A stretch of DNA of 64,000 nucleotides from Nonomuraea helvata (GCF_039535785.1 NZ_BAAAXV010000009.1:1302001-1366000); one strand, 5' to 3'; shown: positions 6,197 through 13,696, counted from the first letter of the stretch. The notes: a model not told the origin generated them from the sequence alone. Made by a program: numbers and translations.

Positions 6197-6348
6197 CGCG
6201 CACCACCGCCCATCCGCTTGGCCACCTCGGCGAACGCTTCAGCGTCATAGCCAGCCAGGAAGGCCAGCGCGTTGTGGATACGGTGACGAGACAGCGAGTT
6301 GAGCACGTCATCCAACTCTTGATCCGTGAGCTTGCGGGCTTTGCTCAT
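6193..6348 (-). CDS. Small protein, tandem paralogue 2 (51 aa)
   Basis: ATG at 6348 overlaps the previous stop (ATGA). The 51-residue product begins SKARKLTDQELDDVLNSLS and ends RMGGGAR. It is clearly related to the product of the gene just upstream (6345-6494): both have RKLTD(Q/R)E, then a helix, then a C-terminal GGAR. They look like a tandem duplication. All-helical, no cysteine; function unknown. Confidence 0.7.
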   Translation of the reverse strand: MSKARKLTDQELDDVLNSLSRHRIHNALAFLAGYDAEAFAEVAKRMGGGAR

Positions 6349-6494
6349 CGCGCGCCCCCGTATCGTTTGACGGCGAGGTGGAAACCCTCCTCAGACCAGC
6401 CTTTGAAGTAGGCGAGCATGTCGCGCATCTGATCCGGCGACAGCGAATCCAGGATCAGGGACATCTCCCGATCGGTGAGCTTGCGAGTAGCCAT
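6345..6494 (-). CDS. Small protein, tandem paralogue 1 (49 aa)
   Basis: ATG at 6494 overlaps the previous stop (TGATG). The 49-residue product begins ATRKLTDREMSLILDSLS and ends KRYGGAR, matching its downstream neighbour in the N-terminal helix and the C-terminal GGAR. The repeated LTD-x-E-x6-L-x-SLS pattern suggests a conserved helix. No family recognised. Position directly before traB suggests a transfer accessory role. Confidence 0.7.
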   Translation of the reverse strand: MATRKLTDREMSLILDSLSPDQMRDMLAYFKGWSEEGFHLAVKRYGGAR

Positions 6495-6727
6495 CACTCG
6501 CCACCCCCGAACCCGAACATGTCCGGCAGAGTCCAGCGCCAACGCCGACGCCGCCTCGACAAACCGCAGCCCGAGGCCACCGACCGCCACGTCCCGTAGA
6601 CCGCGATGGCCTTGACCGGAAAGCCGAGCACGTACCAGAACGACACCGGCGCGAACCGACGCCACGCCCTCAAGGCCACGCCCGACGCCAGCACGGCCAG
6701 GCCAGCCCACAGCAGGAAATCCCGCAT
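6494..6727 (-). CDS. Small membrane protein of the transfer operon (77 aa)
   Basis: ATG at 6727 with AAAGGAG about 11 bases upstream. The product has two hydrophobic stretches (DFLLWAGLAVLASGVALRAW near residues 3-22 and VSFWYVLGFPVKAIAVYG near 28-46), then an Arg/Trp-rich segment (LSRRRRRWRWTLP) and a Gly-rich end. This resembles Spd-type spread proteins of Streptomyces elements in size and topology; homology is not proven. Confidence 0.65.
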   Translation of the reverse strand: MRDFLLWAGLAVLASGVALRAWRRFAPVSFWYVLGFPVKAIAVYGTWRSVASGCGLSRRRRRWRWTLPDMFGFGGGE

Positions 6728-6767
6728 ACTGGAACCGTCTCCTTTCGTCTTGTTGGTGGTTGGAGAC

Positions 6768-6808
6768 CCCGGAGCGGCCCATGCCGCCAAGCTCGTGACC
6801 GCTCCGGG
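6768..6808. repeat. Intercistronic hairpin, 10-bp perfect stem
   Basis: CCCGGAGCGG (6768-6777) pairs with CCGCTCCGGG (6799-6808). It differs in sequence from repeats A and B but sits in the same context: after a stop codon and before the string CAAGACGAAAGGA that carries the ribosome-binding site. Similar architecture at three places suggests a shared control of message stability. Confidence 0.6.
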
Positions 6809-6820
6809 ACCTGATGACCC

Positions 6821-6949
6821 TCACGACCTCCCCGACGCTGCCTGGTAGTGGCAGTACGCGCACAACCACACGATCCGGTTGCGGCGAGCGTCGAACTCCT
6901 CTGCTAGATCTCGCTGCGAGCCGCACTCGACGCACTTCGGACCCGCCAT
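6821..6949 (-). CDS. Mini zinc-finger protein (42 aa)
   Basis: ATG at 6949 overlaps the previous stop (TGATG). The 42-residue product has CVECGS near its start and CAYCHYQ near its end, 22 residues apart; this C-x2-C...C-x2-C-H layout resembles HNH-type or zinc-ribbon knuckles. It extends the theme of tiny zinc proteins into the transfer operon, although without the CxxCxGxG signature. Confidence 0.65.
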   Translation of the reverse strand: MAGPKCVECGSQRDLAEEFDARRNRIVWLCAYCHYQAASGRS

Positions 6950-7278
6950 CAGGCAGCCTTCTCCACGGCGGGACGAACCTCCTCGCAGCGAAAGCCCATG
7001 CCCGCGCGGCCGTTCATCTGCCAGAAGAAGCAGACCAGCCCCACCAGGCGGACCTTGCTGCCGAGCTGGATCTGCGGGAATGCAGCAGACGGGAACGTCA
7101 CCGTGATCACCGGGTTTCGCCGGTCATCGTTGGGCATCGGCAGCAGCGGCAGCGTGTACAAGTCACGCCCCTCCGCGTCCTTCTTCACCTCACCCGTCGC
7201 CCGATCCACGATCTTCGGCTCGGGCTCGCCTGCGACCGTGAACGACATGGCCGACGTGTCCACCGGAATGTTGCGCAT
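6949..7278 (-). CDS. Conserved AICE protein, first gene of the transfer operon (109 aa)
   Basis: ATG at 7278 with AAAGGAG upstream. The product begins RNIPVDTSAMSFTVAGEPEPK and contains a beta-rich C-terminal half (SKVRLVGLVCFFWQMNGRAGMGFRC). Proteins starting with IPVDTS head the transfer operons of many actinomycete integrative elements, but I know of no proven function; an OB-like or beta-barrel fold is possible. It is the first gene after the promoter at 7342-7370, so it leads an operon that probably runs through traB. Confidence 0.7.
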   Translation of the reverse strand: MRNIPVDTSAMSFTVAGEPEPKIVDRATGEVKKDAEGRDLYTLPLLPMPNDDRRNPVITVTFPSAAFPQIQLGSKVRLVGLVCFFWQMNGRAGMGFRCEEVRPAVEKAA

Positions 7279-7323
7279 ACGCTGCGCTCCTTTCGCTCCA
7301 ACTCTCCCCTAGTCGTACACTCG

Positions 7324-7370
7324 TCTAGAGGAGATACTTCATGTATAGAGGAGTAGAGGAAGGGTGTCAA
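7324..7370 (-). promoter_or_regulatory. Promoter and operator of the transfer operon
   Basis: Reading the minus strand, TTGACA (7370-7365) and TATACA (7347-7342) are separated by exactly 17 bases, a near-consensus housekeeping promoter, about 65 bases before the ATG at 7278. On the plus strand the element TAGAGGAG occurs at 7325-7332 and 7346-7353 around an ATAC-TTCAT-GTAT dyad that covers the -10 region. This is a good candidate operator for the GntR repressor encoded next door, as KorSA does in pSAM2. Binding itself is inferred. Confidence 0.7.
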
Positions 7371-7373
7371 CAT

Positions 7374-8165
7374 CTAATGAGCAGGCAGTTCGTACGAGAG
7401 CTGGTAGGCGTCGCCCGACATGATCGTGTCGCAGACCTCCACCGGGCGTCCTTCCAGGTCGTATGCGGTCCTGATCAAGCGAAACACTGGCGTTCCCGGT
7501 CCGAGGTTAAGCAGCTGCGCCTCCTCCCGTGTCGGCATCCTGGTAGACACGTCCTCGACAAAGCGATCAAGAGTGCGCCCTTGCTCCTCTATGCGGGCAT
7601 AGATGCCGCCAGGCCCCGGATTGTCCTCCATGATCCGCGTGCCTCGAGCAAGCTCTACAGGGATGTACGAAGTAGCCGTTTCAACCGGGTGTCCATCAAG
7701 CGAGTACCGACGCGCCCGCGCCACCACAATCTCGCCCGACTGAACCTTCAGGCGTTCGGCGACGTCACTGGGCGCCGGCACTTCTGTGATCTTGATCCTG
7801 TCAACAGTGGCCTTTGCTCCAACCGTCTCGGACTCCGCGAGAAATGCCGCCTTGCCGCCCTTCCGGTGACGACGCGCAAACCGATCCGAAGCCAGCCTCT
7901 TCACCGGCGGCCGGGAGCGCACGAACACGCCCCGCCCGTGCTCGGCCACAGCAAGACCCTCAGACTTCAACTCCGCAACTGCCTGGCGAACGGTCATCCG
8001 AGCAACTCCGTAGTGCTCCATCATCTCTGCTTCCGACGGGAGCTTCTGCCCTGCCTCCAACCGCCCCGTGCGGATGGCCATGCGGAGGTGGTCAGCAATC
8101 TGACGGAACACCGCGCGATCACTGGTCGGATCAACGTGATGGTCAAGGACATCGCCAGCACCCAT
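7374..8165 (-). CDS. GntR-family (HutC/UTRA) transcriptional regulator, KorSA-like
   Basis: N-terminal winged helix near residues 18-85 (LPSEAEMMEHYGVARMTVRQAVAEL is the recognition region) followed by a UTRA ligand domain to the C-terminus. ATG at 8165 is preferred because GAGGAG lies seven bases upstream; an ATG at 8192 has no such site. In pSAM2 the KorSA repressor of this family keeps transfer and replication genes off. The gene ends four bases from the -35 box of the transfer promoter, so control is likely local. Assignment to GntR/UTRA is firm; the role as element repressor is inferred from position. Confidence 0.9.
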   Translation of the reverse strand: MGAGDVLDHHVDPTSDRAVFRQIADHLRMAIRTGRLEAGQKLPSEAEMMEHYGVARMTVRQAVAELKSEGLAVAEHGRGVFVRSRPPVKRLASDRFARRHRKGGKAAFLAESETVGAKATVDRIKITEVPAPSDVAERLKVQSGEIVVARARRYSLDGHPVETATSYIPVELARGTRIMEDNPGPGGIYARIEEQGRTLDRFVEDVSTRMPTREEAQLLNLGPGTPVFRLIRTAYDLEGRPVEVCDTIMSGDAYQLSYELPAH

Positions 8166-8227
8166 GCGCAACTCCTCAAGTCGTCCGTACATCTACTAGC
8201 TTTAACCCTATCCACTGGAGGTGGCAG

Positions 8228-8656
8228 ATGACCGTGGAAGACCGACGTCACTCGGTGAGCGTCGCAGGCGTAGTCGTTGACACTCATGGCCGTGTCTTGC
8301 TGACGAAGCGCGCCGACAACGGAGAGTGGCAAGCTCCAGGCGGAGTGCTTGAGATCAACGAAGGCATCCACGAAGGCCTTCGCCGTGAAGTTCTTGAAGA
8401 GACAGGCCTTGAGGTTGAGCCAGAAGCATTGACTGGCGTCTACAAGAACATGCTCAGAGGGATTGTCGCCCTCGTGTTCCGATGTAAAGCCGTCGGCGGC
8501 GAACTGCAGGAGACCGACGAGGTAACCGCCTTTCACTGGGCCACGCCAGGCGAAGTATCGAAGATGGTTACTGAAGCATTTGCTGTTCGGATTCTGGATG
8601 CGCTACACGAGGGCAAACCCGTCATTCGGCAACATGACGGCGTACATCTGATGTGA
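8228..8656 (+). CDS. Nudix hydrolase, Pif-like
   Basis: A 142-residue Nudix protein. The Nudix box is complete: G-x5-E in GVLEINE, then REVLEETGL (about residues 39-61). ATG at 8228 follows GGAGGTGGCAG. It is divergent from the GntR gene with only about 60 bases between starts. In pSAM2 the Nudix protein Pif limits redundant transfer between cells already carrying the element; the same neighbourhood (GntR plus Nudix) supports that role here. Substrate unknown. A perfect hairpin follows the stop. Confidence 0.88.
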   Translation: MTVEDRRHSVSVAGVVVDTHGRVLLTKRADNGEWQAPGGVLEINEGIHEGLRREVLEETGLEVEPEALTGVYKNMLRGIVALVFRCKAVGGELQETDEVTAFHWATPGEVSKMVTEAFAVRILDALHEGKPVIRQHDGVHLM

Positions 8657-8663
8657 TGCCCAG

Positions 8664-8737
8664 CTACCCTGTTACAACTTTCCTTGCGATTTCAAGCCCG
8701 CCGCGCTGCGGCGGGCACTGCATGATCAGCAGGGTAG
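8664..8737. repeat. Nested inverted repeat around the terminator
   Basis: CTACCCTG (8664-8671) and CAGGGTAG (8730-8737) form an outer inverted repeat that encloses the GC-rich terminator hairpin at 8696-8716. The arrangement may be a simple long stem-loop in the 3' untranslated region, or a recognition site of the element. Evidence is the sequence symmetry alone. Confidence 0.45.
8696..8716 (+). terminator. Terminator-like hairpin after the Nudix gene
   Basis: GCCCGCCGC and GCGGCGGGC form a perfect 9-bp stem with a GCT loop, 40 bases after the stop of the Nudix gene. There is no T-tract, which is usual for actinobacterial terminators. Confidence 0.65.
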
Positions 8738-9579
8738 GGGTTGAGAGACGTACTCTCTACTTCCCTGGAGCGGTGAAGATCCATGACAGCAAGCCGCTCG
8801 GCCAATAGGGCGCCCGGAGAAACTGAGGGAAGACGTCCATGGCGTGCAGCAGTGCAGCTCGATAACCACTCTCGGCCCCAGCCAGTTCAGATGATCGAGA
8901 ACCTTCACGAAGTCAGCATCAGCCTCACCAAGCCCATCCCTCCGGCTGTTTCTCCTTTGCCGACAGCACACCGCCGCGCGTGACCATTTGACAAGCCAAG
9001 CCCTTGCACCTGCGCGCTCGCTCGCGGCGGGCTGCGGCTCTTCGGCCGGTCCCGCCGCGGCGGCGCGCGTGCCGGCAAGCGGCACCACCGAGAGGGGATA
9101 GGGCCAGGTACGGGTTGGAAGCGTTGCGCCCCTCCATGTTCCTCGATCTCCCACCACACGGCAGAAGCCGACAAGCGGCCAGCTCGCGGCCCATGTGTCC
9201 GCGGACAACCAGTCGGGCGAGAACTCGCAGGCTTGCACGAGAAAGGATCTCCACCAGGGAGGCGAGGGAGGAGAAGAGCATATGGGGCTCCGCCCCAAAC
9301 CCCGGCCCTCCTCGGAGATGGCCCAAGATTGTAGCCATGTGCGGGGAGGTGAACCGGCGCGGTCATCTCCTCGCCGGTCACCACAAGGGACACCAGACCA
9401 GCCGCGCCAGGGCAAGCCACCGACTGATAGGCAGGACAACCAGCGCACGTTGAAGGTCACCGGGACACATGTACACGCGAACGGCGGCTTGCCCTGGCGC
9501 GTCCGGCCCGGTATGGCTACGCCTGCCCGACGAGGAGATGACCACCGCGTCTTTCTGTCAAGCTGGCCTGACCGATGTT
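8738..9579. other. Non-coding AICE segment, possible transfer or replication locus
   Basis: About 840 bases without a convincing gene; frames open on both strands here have odd composition and no ribosome-binding sites. The stretch 9010-9080 is extremely GC-rich with short repeats (GCGCGCTCGCTCGCGGCGGG), and GGGGCTCCGCCCC near 9284-9296 is a small perfect hairpin followed by an A-rich step. AICEs need a cis-acting transfer locus (clt) and single-strand origin, usually non-coding and structured; this segment is the best candidate inside the window. Confidence 0.4.
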
Positions 9580-10632
9580 TCACGAGCGCTGATGATATGC
9601 AGAATCCGTTGAACGATCTTGCCCGATACAAGACTGCTCCAGCGATCTCAACAAATTAGGGTCAGGCATAAGGGTCGCGCCAGGCGTCTTAGGCAGGCTC
9701 ATAGCAGTTCCATGGCCATAGTGAATCGCAATATTTTCTGGCGCTAAGACGGAACTAAGCAAGTGCCCCATCAGTCGTGCCATGAATTCGTAAAGCGGGG
9801 AATCATCTACATCGGTTCGCCCGTATAGAGGTATTAGCTCAGAAAATCTATCCTCCCTCATAAAGGTTGCCGAGGCAAGGTTCTCGAATCCTTCCTGATC
9901 GCCAGACGGGTCTGGCCTGTATGCCCAGGTGATCACCCCTTGACCTAGTATGCACAGCGAATGCACGACATCCGTGCGAGGCAGCAGTTGATTTATCCTA
10001 ATGAAGCTCGCGACAGCCTCGTCCCGGGTCCATCCTGCAAGATCCGTGGCTACGACGGCTGAGAACAGCGGATTAGATACATAATGAGTGCATGCGGATC
10101 GCTGGTGATTTTCGACCAGTCGATCGCAGGACGATGGAGGCCGAAACAGCCTATGGCAGGTGACCAGCTTTTGCATTGCGCTCTTGAGACTGCTCGGCGT
10201 AAGGGTCTGCTTAATTTCTAGAACCGCATATACTCCCTCAATTGGCAGATATACTTTGCGGGAATCGGCAGTGGGGCCAGACTTGACGACCGGGAACCAG
10301 AAGTCATTGAATATTGCGACGTCACAGTCTCCGGCCGAGTACCCTTTACTGTCGCTTATCGATGCGGCTTGTACGGCATATCTCCTGGGCAGCAGTTCTC
10401 GTAGCACCTGTCGCATAATTTCTTCGACTGCCCACCCTGAATCGAAATTTTGCTCATTGAACTCCTTTTCGTAGGCAACGCGACTGATTATTTCTCGCTC
10501 AATTTGGTGGCAACGCCGAAAGAAAGCTCTGTCGAGAGTCTCCGACGGATGCAGCCGAGGCTTCCAGTTGGAAGTGCTGAGCGGCAGAGCTTGTGTACGT
10601 CGGCTAGTACGCTTCCGAGACTTCTTGCTCAC
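9580..10632 (-). CDS. DUF6602-like protein, possible PD-(D/E)XK nuclease (AICE cargo)
   Basis: About 350 residues from a GTG at 10632; an upstream extension to 10731 is possible, and the start is uncertain. The middle of the protein has the order expected of DUF6602 proteins: a helix with EEIMRQVLRELLPRRYAV, then GDCDVAIFND, then GVYAVLEIKQTLT. Together D-x-D and E-x-K form a PD-(D/E)XK-like core. The gene is clearly AT-richer than its surroundings and lies between the conjugation genes and attR, as cargo genes do. DUF6602 proteins occur near restriction or defence genes; a defence role here is inference. Confidence 0.6.
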   Translation of the reverse strand: MSKKSRKRTSRRTQALPLSTSNWKPRLHPSETLDRAFFRRCHQIEREIISRVAYEKEFNEQNFDSGWAVEEIMRQVLRELLPRRYAVQAASISDSKGYSAGDCDVAIFNDFWFPVVKSGPTADSRKVYLPIEGVYAVLEIKQTLTPSSLKSAMQKLVTCHRLFRPPSSCDRLVENHQRSACTHYVSNPLFSAVVATDLAGWTRDEAVASFIRINQLLPRTDVVHSLCILGQGVITWAYRPDPSGDQEGFENLASATFMREDRFSELIPLYGRTDVDDSPLYEFMARLMGHLLSSVLAPENIAIHYGHGTAMSLPKTPGATLMPDPNLLRSLEQSCIGQDRSTDSAYHQRS

Positions 10633-10893
10633 TCTTAGGAGGCTACGACAAGAACTGTCGGCACACCCCATGAAGTGGCCAGGTGATCTAGTAGCAGCTG
10701 TGTTGCTACGTGCAGTATCAGAATGCGGCAACCCGCCCGAACGTTAGCGACCCCACACCACCAGGGGAGCCTGCGTGCGTTCTCATGGCAGAGCCAGTGA
10801 CAACGGCCGCTTGTTGAGCTATGCATGGATCAGAGTGCTCTTGTAACGGTCCAGACTGCGCCGGACCGGCCGGCGCGCGAGGGAGTCACGCCC

Positions 10894-11733
10894 GTGACAC
10901 AGCAATCTCTCTTCGCACCAGACCCTAACGCCGCAACCCACAAACCAGGAGGAAATCGCCCAGAACGGTTAAAGCTATTGATTGTGGTCAAGGCGGCACC
11001 AAACCCGTCACAGACGTACGGCGAAACAGTCTGTGTCGCAGCACTGCGGATGGATCTCGAGAAGAGCCAATGGGTGCGGCTGTATCCCATCAACTTCCGC
11101 GCTCTTGATGATCCGAACGCCTTTCGAAAATACGACATAGTGAGTGTCGACGCCAAACCGGCGCCCGCAGATCCTCGGCACGAGAGTTGGCGGCCGATCG
11201 TCTCAACACTTCAAAAGGTGGGCCACCTTGACGGTTGGACAAAGCGCCTTCCTTGGGTCGCTGACCACGTAGAAGAGTCCATGTGTAGCCTTCTCGCCGC
11301 GGTCCGGGCCAGCCCGCCGGCACGTTCACTAGCTGCCATACGCCCCCGTCAGATAGACGGCCTAGACATCGAGCCGCATCCCGGGTGGACACCGGACGAG
11401 CAGGCGAAGATCGACGCCTACATTCAGCAGGAGGCTCTCTTCGAGAGCGGTCCCCGCACAGCCCTCGAAGCCCCCCGTTTCAAGGCGTGGTATCGCTACC
11501 GATGTCACACACGAGCCTGTAAAGGACATCGCCAAGGCGTGCTGGACTGGGAGTTCGTTGCCCACCAGCGCCACCTCAGAGCGCATGACGACACTGCTGC
11601 CCAGCAAGAGCTACGAAAGCGCTGGCTAGAGGAGATTTGCGCTATAGACCGCGACACCGTTTTCTTTGTCGGCAATCAAGCAAAACGGCAGCATGTGTTC
11701 AGCGTTCTGGGAGCCTTCTATCCCCGCCGCTAG
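10894..11733 (+). CDS. Uncharacterised protein with C-x4-C-x-GH...DWE motif, paired with DUF488
   Basis: About 279 residues from a GTG at 10894 (GGGAG eight bases upstream); ATG at 10825 is an alternative. Visible conserved-looking blocks are KLLIVVKAAPNPSQTYGETVC, WVRLYPINFR, and near residue 200 YRYRCHTRACKGHRQGVLDWE, a probable metal site. I have no function for it. It converges with the DUF488 gene, the two overlapping by four bases, so they are likely a unit. Proteins with a C-rich GH...DWE block often travel with DUF488. Confidence 0.65.
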   Translation: MTQQSLFAPDPNAATHKPGGNRPERLKLLIVVKAAPNPSQTYGETVCVAALRMDLEKSQWVRLYPINFRALDDPNAFRKYDIVSVDAKPAPADPRHESWRPIVSTLQKVGHLDGWTKRLPWVADHVEESMCSLLAAVRASPPARSLAAIRPRQIDGLDIEPHPGWTPDEQAKIDAYIQQEALFESGPRTALEAPRFKAWYRYRCHTRACKGHRQGVLDWEFVAHQRHLRAHDDTAAQQELRKRWLEEICAIDRDTVFFVGNQAKRQHVFSVLGAFYPRR

Positions 11734-12179
11734 AGCGAGGCTGACAGAGCGCCTAGCCGGGCATTCACCTGGTCGAGCACTACCTGCCGATGACATCTGC
11801 CTTCGCTGGCCTCGAAGCACAGCACACCCGTCAGGCCTTTCTGCGCCATCGTCACGATGTCGTCGATAGCCTCGTCTGCCTCTGGTGAGTTAATTTCCTC
11901 GGCGTACGCAGCCACCGCCTGAGCAAGCTCTGCTCCTCCTACGCCGAATCCTGCTCGATTCCACTTCGGATTGCCGAGCTGTGGCATGTGGACATAGCTG
12001 ATGTCGTACTCGGACAGCGCCTCAGACAAGCGTCTCCTACTGAAGCCCGGTTTGCGCGAGATCGGATTGAGGCGAACGTCAACCAAATTCGCCAAGCCCA
12101 TCTCGACTACATCGCGAACAAAGCCATCGAGATCACGCCCCTCGTACCCGAGGCCGATGACTCCGCTCCGTTCATCCAT
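11730..12179 (-). CDS. DUF488 family protein
   Basis: About 149 residues from ATG at 12179 (upstream in-frame starts exist to 12278). It shows the DUF488 hallmarks: IGLGYEGRDLDGFV at the N-terminus, LVDVRLNPISRKPGFSR, YVHMPQLGNPKW, and a C-terminal LCFEASEGRCHRQVV with the Cys-His block. The family is widespread but biochemically unproven; the CFE...CHR block suggests a metal or thiol-based active site. Found as cargo next to attR and convergent with the C-x4-C-x-GH gene. Confidence 0.85.
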   Translation of the reverse strand: MDERSGVIGLGYEGRDLDGFVRDVVEMGLANLVDVRLNPISRKPGFSRRRLSEALSEYDISYVHMPQLGNPKWNRAGFGVGGAELAQAVAAYAEEINSPEADEAIDDIVTMAQKGLTGVLCFEASEGRCHRQVVLDQVNARLGALSASL

Positions 12180-12461
12180 GCTCACAGTCCATAGCCTTTC
12201 ATACAGACGGTTCGGTCCGCTCGCAGACCCCAACACACCTACCCGATCATCTGTCCCAGGCACGAGATGTCCAGCCATGGTGCGCCGAAGCTGCTTAATG
12301 GATAGGCGAACGGTTCAAGTCCCCCTCGGACACATGCGGCTCGCAGGTCGGCGCGGTGCAGCAGCAAAGTGCAGCAGCCTCACCGGCCGGTGGCGACCGT
12401 TCATGATTCCCACCGCTCTCTTGAACACTGCACCGACCCTCAGCGACCGTCGTGCCAGGAG

Positions 12462-12504
12462 TTCGGGACGAAGAGGTCGTGGGTTCAAATCCCGCCACCC
12501 CGAC
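12462..12504 (+). repeat. attR: 3' half of a tRNA-Pro(CGG) gene
   Basis: The bases fit tRNA positions 32-73: anticodon loop TTCGGGA (anticodon CGG at 12464-12466), stem half CGAAG, variable AGGTC, T arm GTGGG-TTCAAAT-CCCGC, acceptor CACCCCG and discriminator A at 12503. The bases 5' of the anticodon loop do not pair with CGAAG, so the gene is only a 3' half. AICEs of the pSAM2 class integrate into the 3' end of tRNA genes and duplicate this segment. This therefore marks the right end of the element; the complete tRNA-Pro and integrase should lie left of the window. Confidence 0.85.
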
Positions 12505-12522
12505 AGAGTTGCCGCAGGTTAG

Positions 12523-12554
12523 GGGCCTGGTTCTCAAGATTGAGAGCCGGGCCC
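12523..12554 (+). terminator. tRNA terminator hairpin
   Basis: GGGCCTGGTTCTCA (12523-12536) pairs with TGAGAGCCGGGCCC (12541-12554) over 14 positions including two G-U pairs, loop AGAT. It follows the tRNA-Pro 3' half and is probably the original chromosomal terminator of that tRNA gene, now separated from its gene by the element. Confidence 0.7.
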
Positions 12555-12845
12555 TTGATCATTTGACCGTCCGTCTGAACGCCTCCAGGAGGCACTGACG
12601 GGTTCAAATGAGTTTCCGAGGGCACCTTGATCCGCCCCTTGGCAGGGGGAAGCACCTGGAAGTCTGTTCAACGGAGACGGGCGGACGAGCTGTTCCGTAC
12701 CGCCCAGGGGCAGGCGCCGACCACCCCAGGCACCAGCACCTGCTGTTTCGCCACCCGGATCGAGACCGTCATGTTTGGCGCCATCGCCAAGGCCCTGTGA
12801 GCGCTGGCTTCGGCTTCACTTACCAGCCGGCGAAGGGATGACCGG
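12555..12845. other. No convincing gene
   Basis: About 290 bases between the tRNA terminator and the reductase remnant. A 77-codon plus-strand frame (12608-12841) has no clear ribosome-binding site and no recognisable motif. I see nothing supportable here. Confidence 0.4.
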
Positions 12846-13190
12846 TCAGCGTTCGATCATCCGCATCTGCTCCTCGTTGTGGTGACCACCAACGGCTGGC
12901 GGCAGGCTGTCGAGCTTGGCGAGCTGCTCGACGGTCAGTTCGACGTCGTCGGCGGCGGCGTTCTCCTCCAGGCGCGAGACCCGCTTGGTGCCCGGGATGG
13001 GGGCGATGTCGTCGCCCTTGCTCAGCAGCCAGGCGAGCTCGACCTACGCGGGAGTGGCGCCAGCCTCGTCGGCGATGGCCTGCACCTCATCGGCGAGCGC
13101 GAGGTTGCGCTGGAAGTTCTCGCCGGTGAAGCGGGGGTTGGTCGCCCGGAAGTCGTCGGGGCCGAAGTCGCTTTCGCTGCGGACCACCCG
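12846..13190 (-). pseudogene. Aldo/keto reductase C-terminal remnant with nonsense mutation
   Basis: The minus strand reads RFTGENFQRNLALADEV, then EAGATPA, a stop codon (TAG, near 13046), then VELAWLLSKGDDIAPIPGTKR and LEENAAADDVELT, ending in EEQMRMIER. This is the C-terminal third of an aldo/keto reductase, where IPGTKR is the cofactor-binding block. The internal TAG stands where a Gln (CAG) is usual, and everything N-terminal of the RVVRSESDFGP stretch is missing, replaced by unrelated sequence. Dead remnant. Confidence 0.8.
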
Positions 13191-13197
13191 AGGAGTA

Positions 13198-13314
13198 CGC
13201 GGCGGCCTGCCCCGGCGGCACCGTCGGGGACGGGCTCGCCGTGCGCGGCAAAGAGGTCCGCCAGGCGGGCGCCGCCGTCCTGCCCTGGCTGCGGCGAGTC
13301 GGCCTGCGCTGACC
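13198..13314 (+). pseudogene. Short 3' gene fragment of unknown family
   Basis: The plus strand reads GTVGDGLAVRGKEVRQAGAA and LPWLRRVGLR before a stop, good coding composition for a C-terminal end, but nothing upstream continues it. It abuts the aldo/keto reductase remnant, so the junction marks an old rearrangement. Low confidence; family unknown. Confidence 0.3.
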
Positions 13315-13619
13315 ACACGACCGTCCGATGATCCCGCCACCGGCCACGCACCTCGCGCAGCTCGCCGCCTAGGCTACGCCACCATAAGAAGCAGCCGTTT
13401 CGATGCGTCGATGGAGGGCCGCTCATCGCCGGCCTCCTTGGGGACCCCTGGCCGTGGTCAGGACTGCCCGTCTTCTGGGCTCCGTACCCTCTCAACGCGG
13501 GTGGGGACGGCGAGGAGATGTCCTCGCGAGGCGACGTGCGCCCGGATGGTCCGGGGTAGTGCGGGTGCCGCCGACGCATCCACCAAACCGCATGCATGAT
13601 CGAGCGCACCGACGCCTAG

Positions 13620-13642
13620 GGGGTGCCGCCTGGCGGCACCCC
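13620..13642 (-). terminator. Strong terminator-like hairpin
   Basis: GGGGTGCCGC and GCGGCACCCC form a perfect 10-bp stem with loop CTG, 55 bases beyond the stop of the CHAT gene on the minus strand, which it probably terminates. Confidence 0.7.
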
Positions 13643-13696
13643 ATAGGCGATGACAAGTCACGCCCCCATCGGTCGGCCATAGGCTTCAGAACAGGC

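Noticed and set aside
8726..9631. 301-codon frame on the minus strand in the non-coding AICE segment
   Set aside because: Composition is dominated by Arg, Ser, Trp and Gly, no ribosome-binding site and no motif; typical of chance frames in GC-rich DNA.
12295..12537. 80-codon frame across the attR site
   Set aside because: It runs through the tRNA-Pro 3' half, which is an att site; no coding signal.
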